DNA of 64,000 nt from Hymenobacter ruricola (GTDB lineage: Bacteria > Bacteroidota > Bacteroidia > Cytophagales > Hymenobacteraceae). A program made the position numbers and the translations under genes. The notes beneath the pieces were generated by a model. The model saw only the letters and a list, made by a program, of their open reading frames with translations. It was not told the DNA's origin and did no database searches. Of this stretch, positions 48,129 to 57,000 are shown in pieces. The stretch lies in the NCBI RefSeq assembly GCF_015694525.1, contig NZ_JADQDM010000021.1, positions 1 through 64,000 on the forward strand, in the 5' to 3' direction. The first letter of the stretch is position 1, and the number at the start of each line of letters is the position of its first letter.

Positions 48129-50441
48129 ATGCACAACCGCATTCTGTACGCCGGCGCTGCCGTCGTCACGCTGCTGGCAGGCTGCCAGACCTCCAAACCG
48201 GCTGCTTCGGCCGCTACCGCCGCCGGTCCCGTGGTCGAAACGCTGGGCACCTACCCCGTGCCGGCCAACGAGTTTGCCTACGTGTACCGCAAAAACAACA
48301 GCTCGGCGCCCGACTACGGCACCCGCCAGAGCGTGACTGACTACCTCGACCTCTACACCAACTTCCGTCTCAAGGTGCTGGAAGCCGAGCAGCGCGGCCT
48401 CGACACCACCCAGGCCTTTAAGCGCGAGCTGGAGGGCTACCGCCAGCAACTGGCCCAGCCCTACCTCACCGAGAAAAGCGTGACCGACCAGCTGGTGCGC
48501 GAAGCCTACGACCGCATGAGCCAGGAGGTGAACGCCTCGCACATCCTCATCCGCGTGGCGCCCGACGCCACCCCGCAGGACACCCTGAAGGCGTACCGGA
48601 AGGTGGAGGAGCTGCGCAAGCAGGCGCTGGCGGGCGAAGACTTCGGCGTGCTGGCCCGCGCCAACAGCGAAGACCCCTCGGCCAAGGAAAACGCCGGCAA
48701 GCTGGGCTACTTCACGGCCATGCAGATGGTGTACCCGTTTGAGTCGGCGGCTTATAAAACGCCGGTGGGGCAGGTGTCGCAGCCGGTGCGCACGCGCTTC
48801 GGCTACCACCTCATCAAGGTGAATGACAAGCGCGCCGCGCAGGGTGAAATCAAGGTGGCCCACCTCATGATTCGGGTGAACGCCAACGCGGCCAAGTCCG
48901 ATTCGCTCACGGCCAAAAAGAAGATTGACGAGCTCTACAGCCGCCTGAAAAAAGGCGAAAACTGGGACAAGCTCGTGGCTCAGTTCTCGGAAGATGCCGG
49001 CTCGGCGGCCAACGGCGGCGAGTTGCCGCCTTTCGGCACCGGCCGCATGATTCCCTCGTTTGAGGAAGTGGCGTTCAAGCTGCAAAAGCCCGGCGACATC
49101 TCGGCGCCCGTGCAAACGCCCTACGGCTGGCACGTTATCAAACTAATTGAGAAACAGCCCCTGGCCAAGTTCGCCGACCTGGAAGCCGGCCTGAAAAGCA
49201 AGGTGGCCAAAGACTCGCGCTCGGAACTCAACAAAGCCGCCTTCCTGAAGCGCGTGCGCCAGGAAGACCAGTTTGCGGAAGTGCCGGCCGCCAAAACCTA
49301 CGTCTTCAGCAAGGCCGACACGGCACTGGTGGCGGGCCGCTTCAAGTATGCGGCACCGGCCGCCGGTGCGAAACTGGCCAAAGGCGCGGTTTCCGACAAT
49401 TCGCCCCTGTTCACCATCAAGGGCAAGCCCTACACGGTGAAGGACTTCCTGACCTACGCCCAGCAAAACCAGCACCCCCGCACCGGCGCGCAACCCAGCT
49501 TCGCCATGCAGCAGCTCTACGACCAGTACGTGGAGCAGTCCCTGACCGACTTCGAGAAAAACAGCCTCGACACCAAGTACGAGGACTACCGCATGCTGGT
49601 GAAGGAATACCGCGACGGCATTCTGCTCTTCCAGCTGATGGACGAGAAAGTGTGGAGCAAAGCCATTGAGGACACCGTGGGGCTCAAAAAGTACTTCGCC
49701 GACAACCAGGCCAAGTACCAGTGGGACCAGCGCGTGCAGGGCACCGTGGCCAGCGCCGCCACGCCTGCCCTGCTGGCCCGCGTGCAACAGGAGCTGAAAA
49801 CCGGCCGCTTCCCCCTGACGAAGAACGTGCCCAAGGTGTCGCCCTTCATTGCTGGCTCGGCGCGCTACACCAAAATTGGCGTGCTGGCCCTACAGGAAGT
49901 GGCCAAGCGCATGCTGCAAGACACGCTGGCGCGCGTAACGCTGACGGGACGGGTGAAAAAAGGCGAGAAAGCCAGCCTGGCTGCCGCCCGCGCCGACTCG
50001 GCCGCCCGCTACCTGCAGGTGCGCGGCGGGGTGCCGGCGCGCCGCATCAGCAAAGCGGTGCAAAAGGCCCCGGCGGCCGACAGCCAGGTGCAGATTGCGC
50101 TGGTTACGGCCAGCCCGGCGGCCATTGAGGCGGCGCTGAACGAGCAGAACCCGCTGTCGGTTCAAATCACCCAACGCGTGTTCCAGAAGGGCGACAACAA
50201 GGTGATGGACGACCTCATGGGCAAGGGCCCCGGCACCTACAACGTGCAGAAAGACGGCCGCTACTACGCCGTCACCATCGACAAAACCCTGCCCGCCGGC
50301 CCCAAAACCCTCGCCGAAGCCCGCGGCCAAGCCACGTCCGATTACCAGACCTACCTGGAAAAAGAGTGGATTTCGCAGATGCGCGCCGCGCGCCCGGTGA
50401 AAGTGAACGAAGCCGAGGTAAACAAGCTCGTAACGAAGTAA
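48129..50441 (+). CDS. Periplasmic parvulin-type peptidylprolyl isomerase lipoprotein with OmpA-like segment
   Basis: The 770-residue protein has a lipoprotein signal (AAVVTLLAGC), then two parvulin domains (about 135-235: NASHILIRVAPDA..., FGVLARANSEDPSAKENAGKLGYF; and about 240-340: KVAHLMIRVNANAAKSDS..., YGWHVIKLIE). It should assist folding of outer-membrane and periplasmic proteins. Near residues 575-665 a stretch reads FIAGSARYTKIGVLALQEVAKRMLQDTLARVTLTGRVKKGEKASLAAARADSAARYLQVRGGVPARRI, which resembles an OmpA peptidoglycan-binding fold (GH.D..G....N..LS..RA..V..YL...GV...R). The SurA-like gene follows. Start ATG 48129 gives the lipobox. Confidence 0.9.
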   Translation: MHNRILYAGAAVVTLLAGCQTSKPAASAATAAGPVVETLGTYPVPANEFAYVYRKNNSSAPDYGTRQSVTDYLDLYTNFRLKVLEAEQRGLDTTQAFKRELEGYRQQLAQPYLTEKSVTDQLVREAYDRMSQEVNASHILIRVAPDATPQDTLKAYRKVEELRKQALAGEDFGVLARANSEDPSAKENAGKLGYFTAMQMVYPFESAAYKTPVGQVSQPVRTRFGYHLIKVNDKRAAQGEIKVAHLMIRVNANAAKSDSLTAKKKIDELYSRLKKGENWDKLVAQFSEDAGSAANGGELPPFGTGRMIPSFEEVAFKLQKPGDISAPVQTPYGWHVIKLIEKQPLAKFADLEAGLKSKVAKDSRSELNKAAFLKRVRQEDQFAEVPAAKTYVFSKADTALVAGRFKYAAPAAGAKLAKGAVSDNSPLFTIKGKPYTVKDFLTYAQQNQHPRTGAQPSFAMQQLYDQYVEQSLTDFEKNSLDTKYEDYRMLVKEYRDGILLFQLMDEKVWSKAIEDTVGLKKYFADNQAKYQWDQRVQGTVASAATPALLARVQQELKTGRFPLTKNVPKVSPFIAGSARYTKIGVLALQEVAKRMLQDTLARVTLTGRVKKGEKASLAAARADSAARYLQVRGGVPARRISKAVQKAPAADSQVQIALVTASPAAIEAALNEQNPLSVQITQRVFQKGDNKVMDDLMGKGPGTYNVQKDGRYYAVTIDKTLPAGPKTLAEARGQATSDYQTYLEKEWISQMRAARPVKVNEAEVNKLVTK

Positions 50442-50541
50442 CAGAACGCCATGCCGAGCGAAAGCGAAGCATCTTTACCGCAGCAGTAATTATCTACTTC
50501 CTCGGTAAAGATGCTTCGCTTTCGCTCGGCATGGCGTTCTG
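50442..50541. repeat. Palindrome family A, copy 6
   Basis: Perfect outer arms CAGAACGCCATGCCGAGCGA and TCGCTCGGCATGGCGTTCTG; note both arms carry the same change (GCCATG/CATGGC) relative to other copies. Inner AAGCGAAGCATCTTTACCG. It begins at the base after the preceding stop codon. Confidence 0.92.
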
Positions 50542-50704
50542 TTTTAGCCGTTGCAACCATCCGGAGCGGGCGGCGCTCCTTGTTTTTGTCCGCCCGCGGA
50601 TTTATCATGAAATTTGTGGGCTCGTTTGCGTGTTATGCGCTGGTGTGGCTCAGGCTCCGGCAGTTTGGCCGTGGGGCTTTATTCAGTTGTTTATGCTTGT
50701 TAAA

Positions 50705-52087
50705 ATGAATCGCGCTGCGGCGTCGGCCCTGCTTACGCTGTTGTTGCTGGTGGGCTTTGCGCCTGCGTCCCAGGCCCAGTTGGGCATTAGCCGGCCCAAG
50801 GGCCAGGAACTGCTCGACGGCATCGTGGTGAAGGTGGACAACCAGATTGTGCTCCGCTCCGACGTCGAGAATATTTATTTGCAGGAGACGAGCCGTGCGG
50901 CCGGCAAGCCGCTGCCGCCGGATTTGAAATGCAAAATCCTGCAAAGCCTCGTGCTGAACAAGCTGATGCTGGCCCGCGCCGAAGTCGACTCCGTGACGGT
51001 GGACGACAAGCGCGTGAACGACGAAGTCGACCGCCGCATGGCCTATTTCGTGCAGCAGATTGGCTCCGAAAAGCGCCTGGAGGAGCAGTACAACAAGCCT
51101 ATCAAGGCGCTGAAAGACGACCTGCGTCCGCAAATCAAGGACCAGCTCACCCAGCAGAAAATGCAGGAAACCATCACCGGCAAGGTGGCCGTGACGCCCC
51201 GCGAAGTGGCCCAGTACTTCAGCCGCGTGCCCAAGGACAGCCTCCCCTACTTCAACACCGAAGTGGAAGTGGGCCAGATTGTGATTCCGGCGCAGGTGAA
51301 CGAGAAAGCCAAGCAGGCCGCCATCGCCAAGCTGAACGACCTCCGGGCGCAGGTGCTGGCCGGGGGCGATTTTGCCGCCCTGGCCAGGCAGTACTCCGAA
51401 GACCCGGGCTCGGCCAAGGAAGGTGGCTACCTCGGCTTTTTCAAGCGCGGGGAGTTGGTGCCGGAGTACGAAGCGGCCTCAATGAAGCTGGAGCCCGGCC
51501 AGATGTCGCCGGTGGTGCAGTCGCAGTTCGGCTTCCACCTCATTCAGTTCATTGAGCGCAAGGGCAACACGTATTCCACGCGTCACATCCTGCTGAAGCC
51601 TGAAACCGGCACCGCCGACGCCAGCGAATCGGCCAAGAAACTAGCCCGCCTGCGCCGCCAGATTCTGACCGACAGCATCAGCTTTGCCAAAGCGGCCAAG
51701 GACAATTCTTCGGACAAGCAAAGCAGCACCAACGGCGGCCTGCTGGTGAACCGCCAGGACGGCGGCTCGCGCCTGCCGCTCGACAAGCTCGACCCGGCCG
51801 TGTTCTTCACCATCGACACCATGAAGGTGGGCCACATTACCCCGCCCATGCCCTACCGCACCGACGACGGTAAGGATGCCGTGCGCATCCTGTGGCTGAA
51901 ATCGAACACCCCTCCCCACCAGGCCAACCTGGAGCAGGACTACCAGAAAATTGCCGCCGCTGCCCTCAACGAAAAGCGCAACAAGGCGCTGGATGAGTGG
52001 TTTGAGAAAAACCGGAACACCGTGTACCTCGAAGTGGCCCCGGAATACGCCCAGTGCAAAGTGCTGGAATCGACGGAAAATAAATAG
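50705..52087 (+). CDS. SurA-like periplasmic peptidylprolyl isomerase / chaperone
   Basis: The 460-residue protein has a signal peptide (MNRAAASALLTLLLLVGFAPASQAQ), a SurA-type N-terminal domain (LLDGIVVKVDNQIVLRSDVENIYLQ, then PPDLKCKILQSLVLNKLMLARAEVDSVTVDD), and parvulin domains (EVEVGQIVIPAQVNEKAKQAAIAKLNDL ... FAALARQYSEDPGSAKEGGYLGFFKRGELVPEY; and TRHILLKPETGTADASESAKKLARL). It likely escorts OMPs to the BAM complex. An in-frame ATG at 50693 is an alternative start. Confidence 0.92.
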   Translation: MNRAAASALLTLLLLVGFAPASQAQLGISRPKGQELLDGIVVKVDNQIVLRSDVENIYLQETSRAAGKPLPPDLKCKILQSLVLNKLMLARAEVDSVTVDDKRVNDEVDRRMAYFVQQIGSEKRLEEQYNKPIKALKDDLRPQIKDQLTQQKMQETITGKVAVTPREVAQYFSRVPKDSLPYFNTEVEVGQIVIPAQVNEKAKQAAIAKLNDLRAQVLAGGDFAALARQYSEDPGSAKEGGYLGFFKRGELVPEYEAASMKLEPGQMSPVVQSQFGFHLIQFIERKGNTYSTRHILLKPETGTADASESAKKLARLRRQILTDSISFAKAAKDNSSDKQSSTNGGLLVNRQDGGSRLPLDKLDPAVFFTIDTMKVGHITPPMPYRTDDGKDAVRILWLKSNTPPHQANLEQDYQKIAAAALNEKRNKALDEWFEKNRNTVYLEVAPEYAQCKVLESTENK

Positions 52088-52096
52088 AAACAACAC

Positions 52097-52200
52097 CTGT
52101 CATCCTGAGCGCAGCGAAGGACCTTATCACGTCAGCCGTAGCCGAAAACGCTGCAACTGTTCACTTTTGATAAGGTCCTTCGCTGCGCTCAGGATGACAG
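52097..52200. repeat. Palindrome family A, copy 7
   Basis: Perfect arms CTGTCATCCTGAGCGCAGCG and CGCTGCGCTCAGGATGACAG with inner AAGGACCTTATCA/TGATAAGGTCCTT; a T-run (CTTTTTT) follows the right arm, so it could terminate the surA-like transcript. Confidence 0.92.
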
Positions 52201-52223
52201 CTTTTTTACACTAATCACCCCGA

Positions 52224-53189
52224 ATGGCCCAATACCCCTCCGACAAAGAAGCCGCCGACGCCCTGGCCGCCTCCTTCCAGAAGCTGCGCCAGGAAATTGG
52301 CAAAGTCATCGTGGGGCAGGACGAAGTGGTGCGGCTGGTGCTCACCGCCGTGTTTTCGCAAGGCCACAGCCTGCTGGTGGGCGTGCCCGGCCTGGCCAAG
52401 ACCCTGTTGATTCAGACCATTGCCGACTCGCTGGACTTGTCGTTCAATCGCATCCAGTTTACCCCCGACCTGATGCCCTCCGACATCGTGGGCTCGGAAA
52501 CCATGAACCAGCAGCGGGATTTCACCTTCGTGAAAGGCCCCGTGTTCGCCAACATCATTCTGGCCGACGAAATCAACCGGACGCCGCCCAAAACCCAGGC
52601 CGCCCTGCTCGAAAGCATGCAGGAATACGCCGTAACGGTGGCCGGGCAGCGCTACCCGTTGCAACGCCCGTTCTTCGTGCTGGCCACCCAAAACCCCATC
52701 GAGCAGGAAGGTACCTATCCCCTGCCCGAAGCGCAGCTCGACCGCTTCATGTTCAACATTGAGTTGGGCTACCCCAGCTACGCCGAAGAGCTGAACATCG
52801 TCAAAAACACGACCTCCGACCGCAAGCCGACGGTGAGCAAAGTCCTGCACGCCGCCGACATTCAGGCCTTCCAGGAGCTGGTGCGCCGCGTGCCGGTGGC
52901 CGACAACGTGGTGGAATACGCCGTGGGCCTCGTGCACAAAACCCGCCCCAACACCGAGCGCGCCCACGCCCGCACCAACCAGCTGCTGGAATGGGGAGCC
53001 GGCCCCCGCGCCTCGCAGCACCTCATTGTGGGCGCCAAGTGCAACGCCCTACTCAACGGCAAGTACTCGCCCGACATTGAGGACGTGCGTGCCGTGGCCG
53101 TGCCCATCCTGCGCCACCGCCTGGTGCGCAACTTCAAGGCCGAAGCCGAGGGCGTGGGCGTGGAGCAGATTGTGAAAGAACTTTTGTAG
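52224..53189 (+). CDS. MoxR family AAA+ ATPase
   Basis: The 321-residue protein shows KVIVGQDEVVRLVLTAVFSQGHSLLVGVPGLAKT (Walker A at 53-60), the MoxR signature FTPDLMPSDIVGSE, Walker B IILADEINRTPPKTQAALLE and PFFVLATQNPIEQEGTYPLPEAQLDRF. MoxR ATPases act as chaperones for VWA-domain proteins or other partners; here the neighbours are foldases and no VWA or bat genes are adjacent. Length and start are normal. Confidence 0.96.
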   Translation: MAQYPSDKEAADALAASFQKLRQEIGKVIVGQDEVVRLVLTAVFSQGHSLLVGVPGLAKTLLIQTIADSLDLSFNRIQFTPDLMPSDIVGSETMNQQRDFTFVKGPVFANIILADEINRTPPKTQAALLESMQEYAVTVAGQRYPLQRPFFVLATQNPIEQEGTYPLPEAQLDRFMFNIELGYPSYAEELNIVKNTTSDRKPTVSKVLHAADIQAFQELVRRVPVADNVVEYAVGLVHKTRPNTERAHARTNQLLEWGAGPRASQHLIVGAKCNALLNGKYSPDIEDVRAVAVPILRHRLVRNFKAEAEGVGVEQIVKELL

Positions 53190-53198
53190 AAGATGCCA

Positions 53199-53335
53199 GT
53201 CATCTTGAGCATTCTGCGATTAAAGCAGAGACGAAGGACCTTATCACGCTTGCCGAAGTAGATTTGTCAATCCTTGCAGCGCAACCGTGATAAGGTCCTT
53301 CGTCTCTGCTTTAATCGCAGAATGCTCAGGATGAC
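53199..53335. repeat. Palindrome family A, copy 8 (long arms)
   Basis: Arms of about 50 bp: GTCATCtTGAGCATTCTGCG continuing through ATTAAAGCAGAGACGAAGG with a matching inverse ending CTCAGGATGAC at 53335; the only mismatch seen in the outer arm is a T opposite G. It shares the CATTCTGC segment with copy 2. Confidence 0.92.
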
Positions 53336-53354
53336 AAAAGCCCAGACAAAATAA

Positions 53355-53771
53355 ATGGAAGCCCAAGCCTACTATCAGCAATTTGAGCGCAACGTGCGCA
53401 TCATTCTCGACGCCTTGGCCGCCGGCCTCGACCTGCGCACCACGGCCCTCGAAACCAGCCTGCCTCTTGAAGTGTACGTACTATGCGAAGTGCTGAACCA
53501 AGGCGCCGGCGAGGACTTTGCTCTCACCGCCAGCGGCGTGGCGCGGCTGGCCGAGTTCCAGCAGCAGTTCATGAAGCACGAGGGCCAGACCCTGGCCGCC
53601 ATGCAGCGCGTGCTCGCCGACAAGCGCGGCACCATGCGCACCCCCGAAGGCCGCGTGCTGACCAAGGAAATGCTCATTCGCCGCCTCGAATTCTTCAACG
53701 AAGCCGCCCGCCAGGTGAATGTGATGCGCACCCAGCAGGCCTTGGGCAGCCCCAGCCAGTACGCCGTCTGA
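53355..53771 (+). CDS. Hypothetical helical protein (138 aa)
   Basis: The cytoplasmic, helix-rich product starts MEAQAYYQQFERNVRIILDALAAGLDLRTTALETSLPLEVYVLCEVLNQG and has no signal peptide, membrane helix or recognised catalytic motif. Codon usage is that of its neighbours. It may follow moxR functionally but is separated from it by palindrome A8. Its TGA stop codon is part of palindrome B3. Confidence 0.7.
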   Translation: MEAQAYYQQFERNVRIILDALAAGLDLRTTALETSLPLEVYVLCEVLNQGAGEDFALTASGVARLAEFQQQFMKHEGQTLAAMQRVLADKRGTMRTPEGRVLTKEMLIRRLEFFNEAARQVNVMRTQQALGSPSQYAV

Positions 53772-53952
53772 ACCGCAGATTTAACGGATTTAATGGATTA
53801 TACAGATTCTATCTACGACAGAGGGTTTGCCGTATGTTCGATGATATGGAAAACGAAGAAGGCCGCTCAGATGAGCGGCCTTCTTGCTAGGTTGTACTTG
53901 TAAACGGCAGAATCCGTTAAATCCGTTAAATCCGTTAAATCTGCGGTTCAGA
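53767..53952. repeat. Palindrome family B, copy 3, with nested terminator
   Basis: The left arm TCTGAACCGCAGATTTAACG starts at 53767 and its inverse ends at 53952; the right arm holds an extra copy of the GTTAAATCC unit. It supplies the TGA stop of the + gene (53769-53771) and of the - gene (53948-53950). Confidence 0.88.
53856..53885. terminator. Bidirectional rho-independent terminator
   Basis: AAGAAGGCCGCTCA and TGAGCGGCCTTCTT share a GA loop, nested in the loop of family B palindrome 3 between converging genes. Confidence 0.75.
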
Positions 53953-54844
53953 CATTCCGGCTCATCATGTGGCCGGCGTCCTCGTCGCGCACTTCGGTGT
54001 GGCCGTCTTTGCTGTGTTGCAGGTTCAAGTATCCTGCGGGCTCCTTCTTGAGGTCGCTGGGCACTTCGGCGCCGGAGCTGCTTTTGGAGATGGTCACGCC
54101 GCCATCAACGAAATAGATGGCGCCGGTGACGAAGCTGGCCTCATCGGAAGCCAGAAACAAATACACGTTGGCCACTTCCTCCGGAGTGCCGCGGCGGCCC
54201 ATGGGCACGCCTTCCACGGTTTGCTTCTCCATTTTGGAGGTCATGGGGCCGGTTTCCTTGTGGGTCCAGGCTGTGTCGATGGGGCCGGGCCCCACGCAGT
54301 TGGCCCGGATGCCGTTTTTGGCCTGCTCGCCCGCAATGCCCTTGATGAAGGCGTGCACGAAGCCCTTGGTGCCGCCGTAGGGCGTGTTCATGGGTTCGCC
54401 CATCTGGCCGGCTTCCGAACCGGCAGCTACGATGTTGCCGCGCGTTTTCTTCAGCTCCGGCAGGGCGGCCCGGCTCATGTGAAACACAGAGTAAATGTTG
54501 TTTTTCACCATGTACTCGAAAGCTTCCACCGGGTATTTGTCCAGCTCTTCGGCGGCGGGGAATACGCCCGCGTTGTTCACCAGCACGTCGAGCTGGCCAA
54601 ACCGGCCCACGGCGGTTTGCACGCAGGCCTGGGCGGTGGCTTCGTGCGAGAGGTCGCCCTGAAAGGCCACGGCCTGACCGCCGGCGGCCAGGATTTCTTC
54701 CACCACGGCCTGCACCGGGTCTTCGGCAAAACCGGCCACGACCACGGCCGCGCCTTCGCTTGCAAATTTTTTGGCCACGGCCTCGCCAATGCCGGAGCCC
54801 GCCCCGGTCACGATGGCCACTTTGCCACTCAGTCTGTTTGCCAT
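53948..54844 (-). CDS. Short-chain dehydrogenase/reductase with C-terminal extension
   Basis: The 298-residue SDR has the NAD(P)-binding TGAGSGIGEAVA (about 14-25), VNNAGVF, a catalytic YGGTK (YxxxK) and the C-terminal PMGRRGTPEEVANVYLFLASDEASFVTGAIYFVDGGVT. The last 35 residues (SSSGAEVPSDLKKEPAGYLNLQHSKDGHTEVRDEDAGHMMSRNV) extend beyond the usual end of the fold. The type resembles glucose/ribitol dehydrogenase-like SDRs. Its stop lies in palindrome B3. Confidence 0.92.
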   Translation of the reverse strand: MANRLSGKVAIVTGAGSGIGEAVAKKFASEGAAVVVAGFAEDPVQAVVEEILAAGGQAVAFQGDLSHEATAQACVQTAVGRFGQLDVLVNNAGVFPAAEELDKYPVEAFEYMVKNNIYSVFHMSRAALPELKKTRGNIVAAGSEAGQMGEPMNTPYGGTKGFVHAFIKGIAGEQAKNGIRANCVGPGPIDTAWTHKETGPMTSKMEKQTVEGVPMGRRGTPEEVANVYLFLASDEASFVTGAIYFVDGGVTISKSSSGAEVPSDLKKEPAGYLNLQHSKDGHTEVRDEDAGHMMSRNV

Positions 54845-54986
54845 AAAACTAGAAAGCCCAATCTCCAGCTTGGGCGGGGGTTAGGTGGAAAGGAAGGAAG
54901 CCTCGTGCTGGAGCCAGGCGTACATTTCCTTACTTTCTAATCATGGCTCAGGTTACTACAGCCGCGCTTTTGCCGTATTTGCCCCC

Positions 54987-55535
54987 ATGTTGCCCCGCAC
55001 TCCGCTGCTCACTGCCCGCCTCTGCCTGCGCCCCTACGAACCGGCCGATGCCCGCGCCTTCTTCGCGCTGCTTGATGCCGACCGGGCCCGCTTCCGCACC
55101 TCTTTCCCCGACCGCCTGCAAGCCGTGCGCGTGCCCGCCGATGCCACCACCGCCCTGCAAGCCTTCGCGCAGGACTGGGAGTCGGGCCGCTTCTACGTGT
55201 TCGGCATCTGGCACCGCGCCACGCAGGACTACCTCGGCGACATCTGCCTGATGCCCCAGGCGCGCGGCCAGGCCGAAATTGGCTACTACTTGGCCGCCGC
55301 CGCCGAGGGCCACGGCTTTGCCCGCGAAGCTCTCAACGCCGTCATCGATTTCGGTTTCGGGCCCGTGGGCAGCCAGAAGCTGCTCATCCGCTGCTTCGTG
55401 GACAACCCCCGCGGGCAGACCGTGGCCAGGGCCGCCGGCTTCAGGCCCGAAGCCCCGCCCAAGCGCCCCGGCTGGTTCCGCGCCACCGAGGCTGCCAGCA
55501 ACATCCGCCGCTTCTGGCTCTCGCGCGACGAATAG
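54987..55535 (+). CDS. GNAT family N-acetyltransferase (RimJ/RimL-like)
   Basis: The 182-residue protein begins MLPRTPLLTARLCLRPYEPADARAFFALL, the usual start of RimJ-like GNATs, with YLGDICLMPQARGQAEIGYYLAAAAEGHGFAREALNAVIDFGF (acetyl-CoA loop region, here EGHGFA) and LLIRCFVDNPRGQTVARAAGFRPE. Substrate could be a ribosomal protein N-terminus or a small amine. ATG 54987 chosen; upstream frame reads across the SDR promoter region. Confidence 0.9.
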   Translation: MLPRTPLLTARLCLRPYEPADARAFFALLDADRARFRTSFPDRLQAVRVPADATTALQAFAQDWESGRFYVFGIWHRATQDYLGDICLMPQARGQAEIGYYLAAAAEGHGFAREALNAVIDFGFGPVGSQKLLIRCFVDNPRGQTVARAAGFRPEAPPKRPGWFRATEAASNIRRFWLSRDE

Positions 55536-55565
55536 CCTCCGCCTGGCCCTGAGGCTTTCCCACGG

Positions 55566-56834
55566 CTACTGCCCCACCCGCACGCGCTGGCCGCTGTTGC
55601 CCAGCAGCCATTCCTGCCGGAAATTCAGGTACACGCCCAGAGAGAAATCCAGCAACTGGGCATTGAAATCGTACACCGGCTCCACGCGCACGGTGAGGGC
55701 CGCCGCGTCGGCGATGCGGAAGTCGCGCAGCAGCCGCACAAACAGCAGCTGGCGGTTTTTGTCCGTGAACCCGGGGTCGGCCACCGTACGCGACACGCTC
55801 TGGTACAGGTCGCCCCCCAGCGGCGCCACGAAGCGTTGGCCCCGCCAGTAGCTCAGCATCACGTCGGCGTAGCGCGTTTCGAGCGTGGTATTCAGGTACA
55901 GCGCCCGGCCCTGTTTGTAGGGCAGCTGGAACGCGAAGGAATGGTCCTGGAAACCGAGGACGTAGCCGTTGAAGCGAAATGCCTGCACCGCCGAACCGGC
56001 AAGTGCACGCCGTGCTTCCAGCCCAATGGCTTCGTTGAACAGCGTTTGCAATGGCTTATTCAGGGTATCAATCTGCCCGCCGTGGTGGGTGGCAGTGAAT
56101 TGAAAAGGTACTTTTACCTGCCACTCGCGGTAGTCGTCGCTCAAGCGGTAGCTGCTGCTCAGGCCGCCCGCTATTTCTTCCTGGTAGTTGCTGTAGCGGT
56201 ACTGCTGGCGCTGCCAGTCCACCCATACGTCCAGAAACAGCCGGTTGCCGAGGTGGCGGTATTGTAGTCCCTCTTCCAGCGGGTTTAGCATCACCCGCTC
56301 GAAGTTGAAGAGGGGCTCGACGTAGCCGTGGTTGAGGTTGGCGCGGATATTACCCAGGATGAACTGGTGCTTGTCCTTCGTCCAGGTTGCGCGGTAGGTC
56401 AGCCTTATTTGCTTTAGTTCAGGGTTTCCAAAGTCCTTCCACAAAAAGATGCCGGCTTCCAGGCGTAGTTCTTTCGTGGGGTAATAGATGAGTTGGGGAT
56501 TTAACTGGGTGCCAAAGAGCGTATATCCGTCGACAATCTTATTGAAATACTCATTGTCCTTGAAGAAAGTAAAGGAGCTTATTGCCAGCCGCAACTCCCC
56601 GCTGTGTCCTTCCTGCTTCATGCGCCACACGTTGTCAGCATCCATTCGAATATTCTCCCGAATCTTCGCCCTGGCAGAATCCTCAGCGCTTACCAGCGTT
56701 TCTTTGGGTTCTTCGGCTGTTTTTCTTACATCATAAGGTTGAATAAACGCCCGATTATCCAGTTGCGCGTGCGCCGCTTCCACTCTAATTAGCACAGCCA
56801 CAAGGCCAACTAATATTTTTAGAAATTTCCTCAT
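55566..56834 (-). CDS. Outer-membrane beta-barrel-type hypothetical protein
   Basis: The 422-residue protein has a signal peptide (MRKFLKILVGLVAVLIRVEAAHAQ) and then mostly beta-strand patterns: LRLAISSFTFFKDNEYFNKIVDGYTLFGTQLNPQLIYYPTKELRLEAGIFLWKDFG, HQFILGNIRANLNHG, and LDFSLGVYLNFRQEWLLG. Similarity to porin-like proteins is general; no named family. It is somewhat less GC-rich in its 5' half than the neighbouring recA. ATG 56834 set by the signal peptide. Divergent from recA. Confidence 0.8.
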   Translation of the reverse strand: MRKFLKILVGLVAVLIRVEAAHAQLDNRAFIQPYDVRKTAEEPKETLVSAEDSARAKIRENIRMDADNVWRMKQEGHSGELRLAISSFTFFKDNEYFNKIVDGYTLFGTQLNPQLIYYPTKELRLEAGIFLWKDFGNPELKQIRLTYRATWTKDKHQFILGNIRANLNHGYVEPLFNFERVMLNPLEEGLQYRHLGNRLFLDVWVDWQRQQYRYSNYQEEIAGGLSSSYRLSDDYREWQVKVPFQFTATHHGGQIDTLNKPLQTLFNEAIGLEARRALAGSAVQAFRFNGYVLGFQDHSFAFQLPYKQGRALYLNTTLETRYADVMLSYWRGQRFVAPLGGDLYQSVSRTVADPGFTDKNRQLLFVRLLRDFRIADAAALTVRVEPVYDFNAQLLDFSLGVYLNFRQEWLLGNSGQRVRVGQ

Positions 56835-57000
56835 ATATTTCCCCTTTCTAGGGCACGAAACCACGGGGCAGTGTGTTAGAAAAAGCCGTCGCAAAAGGGC
56901 CTGTCCGAAGTTTTAACCCAGGAATAGAATTATCTGATTGCGACCTCGCCAAAACCCTTAACTTTACCAAACCTAATTCCTTTTTCTCAAACACCCCCTC

